Source: Salticus scenicus
Lineage: Eukaryota > Arthropoda > Arachnida > Araneae > Salticidae
DNA length: 64,000 nt
NCBI GenBank assembly: GCA_963930645.1
Contig: OZ005649.1
Coordinates: forward strand, 82,642,126 to 82,706,125
Direction: 5' to 3'
Position numbers and translations under genes: made by a program. This document shows, piece by piece, positions 59,090-64,000 of the stretch (positions are counted from its first letter, which is position 1; each line of letters opens with the position of its first letter). A model generated the notes under the pieces. It did not search any database. It was not told the origin of the DNA and saw only the letters and a list, made by a program, of their open reading frames with translations.

Positions 59090-59737
59090 TATAGCGAATC
59101 TCATAATATTGTATGTATGTGCAATAAAAAAAATAAAATTTAATAAAATTTAATTTCTATGGTTTAGTTGTTAAAATAATATTTGTTAAATTTTATTTTC
59201 AATTTAATTTTATTTTCCACTTATCAGTATTTAATTCTCTACATTAACTGCGAAATTAACTCTATTTAGCCTCGTGCCAATCTTGGATGTTAGAAACGGG
59301 ATAAGTGAAATATGCTATTGTAATGTGAGTAATAATTTTAGTTCAATTAATTTTTTCTCAGGAATATTTTTATTTTTTAAGTAACGTTAGTAATTGTCGT
59401 TTTTAAAAGTATGTTTGTCCTCTGTTTTCTTTTCTTTCTTTCTTTTTTTTTTTTTTTTTTTTTTTCTTTTCTTGAGTTTGAAATTCTTTACTCGTCCTTC
59501 AGGTGTTATTGGGCTTAGCATACTGTAAAGTTTTAGGAAATTACATACAGTATGACAGAAATAGCGCCTAATTTGCATGCAACATTCAATCTAAGCCCTT
59601 GAAAAAATATTGATGTTGTATGCGTTTCATTAAAAGGATGCATAATTTTTCAGATATATTTATTCATTTTCTATCTAGTTCTTTATGTGAAACTTGGTAT
59701 CAATTTTTGCAATGTTTGAAAAGGTTTTCAATATATA
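57601..59737. other. Gene-free AT-rich stretch
   Basis: (AAT)n at 59046-59086 and a poly-T/pyrimidine tract at 59431-59472. The 85-codon frame at 57635-57892 is hydrophobic and AT-driven, without a recognisable domain. Confidence 0.55.
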
Positions 59738-61029
59738 CGAGGGTTGCTATTTATATTTCTGGCCTTGGCAACAGTAAGTGTTGCTAGGCGACCGCAGACG
59801 ATTTTAATCGAAAGTTTGATATTTTTAAACGTAAATTCAGCAGACGATTTACCATTATAGCTTTATTTGTGTTGTTGACAGTAAATTGAAAAGTTCTTCT
59901 CTTTCAAAAAATGGAATTGAATCGTGAAAATTTTCGTGCGATTATTTTTCATAACTTTCGACGTGGATTGTCAAGACAAGAGTGCTTCGATGAACTTAAT
60001 TCTTTATACAGCGATAAAGCGCCATCCTACAGCACTGTAAAAAATTGGTATAACGAATTTAATCGTGGTCGATGTTCGATCCAGGACGAATCCCGTGCAG
60101 GTCGTCCAAAATCCGTTGTTGTGCCAGAAAAGATCGATGCTGTGCGTGAACTGATAAAGCAAGATCGTCATGTGACATACCGTGAGATTGAGGCGTCTTT
60201 GGACATTAGTATGACTAGCATCAATAAAATATTGCATGAACATTTGAGCGTAAAAAAAAATTGTTCGCGTTGGATCCCGCATAATCTGACAAACGCTCAA
60301 AAAAAGGCTCGTGTCGATTGGTGCAAGGAAATGTTGGAAAAATACGTTCAAGGTACATCAAAGGCTGTGTATAACATCTACACAGGTGACGAATCATGGA
60401 TCTATGCATATGAGCCGGAAACAAAACAGCAATCAACTGTATGGGTCTTCCAAGGCGAGGCAAAACCAACAAAAGTTGTTCGAGGAAGAAGCACATCGAA
60501 ACAAATGATTGCCTGTTTCTTCGGCATTAACGGTAATGGGGCAACAGTGGCGTTAGAGCAACGCAGGACGGTCAATTCTGAATGGTACACGACCATTTGT
60601 TTGCCAGAAGTCATCGGAGAAATTCGAAAAAAGCAGAAGAACAGGCGAATCATTCTTCATCATGACAATGCGAGCTCTCACACATCGACTCAAACAAATG
60701 CATTTCTGACTGAGCGAAAGATCGAACTGATGGGTCATCCGCCGTACAGCCCTGATTTGGCACCCAATGACTTCTTCTTATTCCCACACATCAAAAATAA
60801 ATTACGTGGACAACGATTTTCGACCCCCGAAAAAGCGGTTGATGCATTCAAAACGCATGTTTTGGAGTTACCTCAATCGGACTGGAAAAAGTGCTTTGAA
60901 AATTGGTTCAAACGCATGCAAAAGTGTATTGATCATCATGGAGAATATTTTGAAAAACAATAAAACCAATTTCGATCCTACATATTTGTTTTTTCATTAT
61001 TAGGCCAGAAATATAAATAGCAACCCTCG
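59738..61029 (+). mobile_element. Full-length mariner transposon
   Basis: 1292 bp, flanked by TA (59736-59737 and 61030-61031). The perfect 28-bp terminal inverted repeats (59738-59765 and 61002-61029) start CGAGGGTTGCTATTTATATT. The 350-codon transposase is the only gene. The 5' leader is 145 bp and the 3' leader 38 bp. Size, TA duplication and intact gene are those of a complete autonomous mariner. It is not nested in or broken by other elements, suggesting a young insertion. Confidence 0.95.
59911..60963 (+). CDS. Mariner transposase (DD34D), intact
   Basis: Encodes a cut-and-paste transposase of 350 residues, the usual length for mariner (about 345-350). It binds the terminal repeats, excises the element and inserts it at TA in nuclear DNA. 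The N-terminal paired-like DNA-binding domain (about 1-110) has two helix-turn-helix units separated by an AT-hook-like GRPKS (64-68). The linker motif WIPHNL is at 121-126. The catalytic triad is Asp160 (TGDESWIY), Asp252 (HHDNASSH) and Asp287 (SPDLAPNDFF) with exactly 34 residues between the last two. The start ATG lies in a good context (AAAATGG); no frameshift or stop. AATAAA overlaps the stop codon (60959-60964). Activity is plausible but untested. Domesticated SETMAR-type fusions are ruled out because no SET domain is present. Confidence 0.95.
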   Translation: MELNRENFRAIIFHNFRRGLSRQECFDELNSLYSDKAPSYSTVKNWYNEFNRGRCSIQDESRAGRPKSVVVPEKIDAVRELIKQDRHVTYREIEASLDISMTSINKILHEHLSVKKNCSRWIPHNLTNAQKKARVDWCKEMLEKYVQGTSKAVYNIYTGDESWIYAYEPETKQQSTVWVFQGEAKPTKVVRGRSTSKQMIACFFGINGNGATVALEQRRTVNSEWYTTICLPEVIGEIRKKQKNRRIILHHDNASSHTSTQTNAFLTERKIELMGHPPYSPDLAPNDFFLFPHIKNKLRGQRFSTPEKAVDAFKTHVLELPQSDWKKCFENWFKRMQKCIDHHGEYFEKQ

Positions 61030-61031
61030 TA

Positions 61032-63109
61032 TATATGACTTTTTTAACTTATTTTAAGAATTTTTTGACCCCTTTAACAGATTTCTTAAAATGTATGCGT
61101 AAAATAAGCTAAACAACTATAAAATTTCAGTATTCTCTGTATAGTTTGAATAAAATTCTCACAAATTAATCTTCATGCGTATGATGACATCATTAAAAGT
61201 TTCATAACGTGTATTTTTTTTTTTTTTTTTAGATTGGCTCGTTTAAGCATATAGACCCAGCAACAGAATGATCTTTCTTTCCCTTCAAATCAGATGTGTT
61301 CTTCTGTAACTGACATCACCCGATTTATCATTCAAGTGTGGGAAGACGTTTGTTTATCAGATTTTGAGTAACGGGTGAGATTCTTTTCCTACAACTTTCC
61401 CGATCAGTAATCAATAAATAAAAGCAGGTTATGAAATAAAGGAGTGCGAAATACACTAGGTATTCATTTACAGAATAACATCGAAAAGAAAAAGGGGGGA
61501 AAAATGTCTGTATTTTTTATTTTTTTATTTATTTATTTATTTATTTATTTTTTTTTGTTCATTCTCCTTCAGATAGGAATGATCTAGCTCCTGTTGCTAA
61601 ATGCAATGCTGCTAAATACCAGAGATGTTTTTCACAAACAATTTTATAAACACATTTTTGGAAGGTGTCTTGAATTACGGCACTTCAGACACTATCTATT
61701 CTAGTGACGTTTACCCGCTCGTGATGTACTTCAGTTGCAATATAAATATATAAACATTTTTTTTACAAAATAAACTAAAATTATATTTTCAGTAACGTTC
61801 ACACATTTATTTAAAATAATAATAATAATAATAATAATAACACATGATGAAAAAAAAATCTGTTTTTCAAGTCATTCTCCAAACATTTTTTTCATTTATA
61901 ATATACATGAGCTCATTATATAGAATGTTATAAATGTATATTATTTAAAAATATATTAACCCTTTAAAAATTCCCATGAGCTGATTTAGAATGTTATATA
62001 TGTATACTATTTAAAACTATATTAACCCTTTAAAAATCACATGTTTTGCAGCAAAAATAAATAAAAGTTCTTTATTAAAATACGAATATTCATAAAAATT
62101 TTAAAAGTACAAAATGACTCTCTCTTTTTAAAGATATTCTTTAAATATTTATCCTTGTATAATAAGGTTTTGCCATTTATAGTGCACAAAGTCATTGTAT
62201 AGAATTTTATAAAAATAATAAAAAATCTATTAATGTTTCAAAAAAGAAATACTTGTCTTTTGTGATATAAACGACAATATATATATCTGTGTGTGCGTGT
62301 GTATGTATGTATGATTTATCTCAATGTGAGTAACAATCTCTTTTCATTAACATTCAAACATTCATAAAGTCTTTGAAACACAGAAAAATCAAGATTTTAT
62401 TAAAGATTTTTTTTTTTTATGTTTATGCTTGTATTTTTTTTTTTCCATTTTATAATACTTTGTATAGATCTTTGTATATAAAGTAAAAAAAAAAAAGAAT
62501 CTATTAATAGTCTTAAACTAAATAATTAAACAGAATCATGTTCTTTGCAGTATAAAGAAATAAAAAATAATTATTAAAATAAATAAAAATTCTATTTTTA
62601 AAATGCCGAAAAATTTAATAGCACAGAATGCTTAAAAATAAAAAATAAATAAAAGATCAAAATTCTAATTTAAAGTTTAAATAATCGTAAAATTTTTAAT
62701 AATACATACATACATGTACATGTATGAACATGTGCATACTTCTACATGTTTAGATTGCCTAATTTTGTAACATTCTTTCTTTTAAGTTAATTGACAAAAT
62801 TCAGTGGGGGGGGGGATGCTTATTAGATATTCATGTATGAGCATATATATACTTCTACATGTATTGATTGTTTGATTGTTTAATATTGCAACATTCTTTC
62901 TTTGAAGTTTATTACCAAAATTCAGAATGTATATGTATGTATATGTCAAAAGTAAATAAATAAATAAATCTTGTTAAATGTAAATATAAAAAGTGCTGTT
63001 ACCTGTGACGGTTGCTATTTAATTTTAATTTCTTTTTATTTTACCATAAAATACTAATTTGTATGTCTCTAGAATTCAAATTTGAATTGGTTTTTGGAAA
63101 AAATTTCTA
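61032..63109. repeat. Gene-free stretch with local tandem duplications
   Basis: A duplication of about 70 bp lies at 61907-62040 (both units end ATATTAACCCTTTAAAAAT), with looser relatives near 62180 and 62455. A second duplication of about 115-125 bp lies at 62714-62926 (TACTTCTACATGT ... ACATTCTTTCTTT). (AAT)n at 61818-61841. No gene. Confidence 0.6.
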
Positions 63110-63824
63110 CTTTTTACTTTCTCTTACCCATAAGGTAGAGAAAGTATAGTTTTTGGGTCAAATTTTCGAAAGCGAGATTTTGCTATATTTACACGTTTTA
63201 AGGTACCCTGAATACGAAAATCATGTTTCTAGCAAATGGTCTGTGTGTATGTCTGTGTGTATGTCTGTGTGTATGTCTGTGTGTATGTCTGTGTGTATGT
63301 CTGTGTGTGTGTCTGTGAGTATGTCTGTGTGTCTGTCTGTTATCAGCATATCTCAAGAACAAATAGTAGCAGACATTCCAAACTTGGTATTCTAAATGTG
63401 TATCATATAGGGATGCGACAGTAAGATTTTCGTTAAGATCAAGCAAATGGTTCGTGTACATGGATAATCAAGAGAATTCTAATACATTACGTCTACGGGG
63501 GAAATTGCAGGTACGTAGAGTCTAACGTCTATAGACTGCACTAAACCAAATGAAACGAATATATATTTTTTGTAATAGAGATAGTCAACTGGGAATTTTT
63601 TTTTTTTTTTTCTTTTTCGTGTATGCAGGAGCCTCGCCTCCCCCTTCGAGGGGAGTAAATTTTCATGATGGGTATCTTTCAAAAGAGCTCGCAAATACCT
63701 TTAAAACGAATGGTTGAACCATCGATCTGCGATGATTCAAAACAAAGTTATCTATTTTTTTTTTTAACTTTTAACGAAAAAAAAACTTAGAAAAAAAAAT
63801 CGTTTCTTTTTTTTAAATATTGAG

Positions 63825-63870
<46 letters not shown>

Positions 63871-64000
63871 TTACTATTATACTACTTCTCTAATATGGAA
63901 ATCATCTGCATTATCATAAAAGATATTTTTTTTTTTAATAATAATTTTAAATAATAATTATAATAAATTATTTTTTAAAAACAGAATTATTTTTTAATAA
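63110..64000 (+). mobile_element. Family C element C4, cut by window end
   Basis: The head is TTTTTACTTTCTCTTACCC with fold-back GGTAGAGAAAGTATAG; then the ACACGTTTTAAGGTACCCTG box, a TGTCTGTGTGTA microsatellite (63239-63338), CATATCTCAAGAACAAATAG, AACTTGGTATTCTAAATG, a G/C-block (63633-63652) and the ACCTTTAAAACGAATGG box. The T- and A-rich end continues beyond the window, so the tail is not seen. It shares the last boxes with family A, linking the two families. Confidence 0.65.

Noticed and set aside
63198..63461. Frames with repeated Cys-Met-Ser-Val or Thr-His-Arg
   Set aside because: Translations of the TGTCTGTGTGTA microsatellite in family C element C4.

Overview
The window is AT-rich, repeat-dense eukaryotic DNA. 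No host protein-coding exon, rRNA or canonical tRNA gene can be supported. The transposon mix (mariner, Penelope-like elements with a GIY-YIG endonuclease, hAT, piggyBac and Tc1/pogo MITEs, a Helitron, tRNA-derived SINEs and many copies of a few modular repeats) points to an arthropod, most plausibly an arachnid such as a spider. That assignment is an inference from the repeat content; no host gene confirms it.

Layout. 0-5 kb: a Penelope-like element (PLE1) arranged as a large inverted repeat with a 14-bp target duplication and two hammerhead-ribozyme motifs, then a concatenated cluster of family A repeats. 5-12 kb: family B (minus) and family C (plus, interrupted by a 633-bp MITE and carrying a 3 x 126-bp array). 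14.8-16.9 kb: a Helitron inside a hAT element inside a tRNA-like sequence. 17.3-27.8 kb: a dense block of family A and B elements and a SINE, including a three-level nest (B, then a pogo-like MITE, then A). 28-32 kb: a coding-free palindrome with two hammerhead motifs, a decayed PLE with reverse-transcriptase and endonuclease remains (PLE3), and a Helitron 3' fragment. 33.8-37.5 kb: a piggyBac MITE, a family C copy, another MITE, PLE2 and an old SINE. 37.5-54 kb: mostly featureless AT-rich DNA with scattered MITEs, tRNA-like sequences, a relic DDE transposase, one family B and one family A copy. 54.2-57.2 kb: a SINE, a six-monomer satellite-like array holding a nested palindromic insertion, and a 906-bp long-inverted-repeat element. 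59.7-61.0 kb: a full-length mariner with an uninterrupted 350-codon transposase, the only convincing intact gene. 63.1 kb to the end: a family C copy cut off by the window edge.

The most notable pattern is a superfamily of at least three related non-coding repeat families (A, B, C). All share one plan: a 5' head starting TTTTTACTTTC that folds back on GAAAGTA; a conserved ACGTTTTGAGGTCCCCTGAAT-like box; a microsatellite at a fixed position; in A and C a G/C-block; and a tail in which a family-specific inverted copy of the head (GAAAGT) is followed by a short hairpin and the terminus. The tail hairpins show compensatory changes between copies. Asymmetric terminal inverted repeats, a 3' stem-loop and T-rich insertion sites match what is known of non-autonomous Helentron/Helitron2 (HINE/DINE-like) elements. 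If so, they depend on a Rep/helicase source not in this window. The HINE assignment is an inference.
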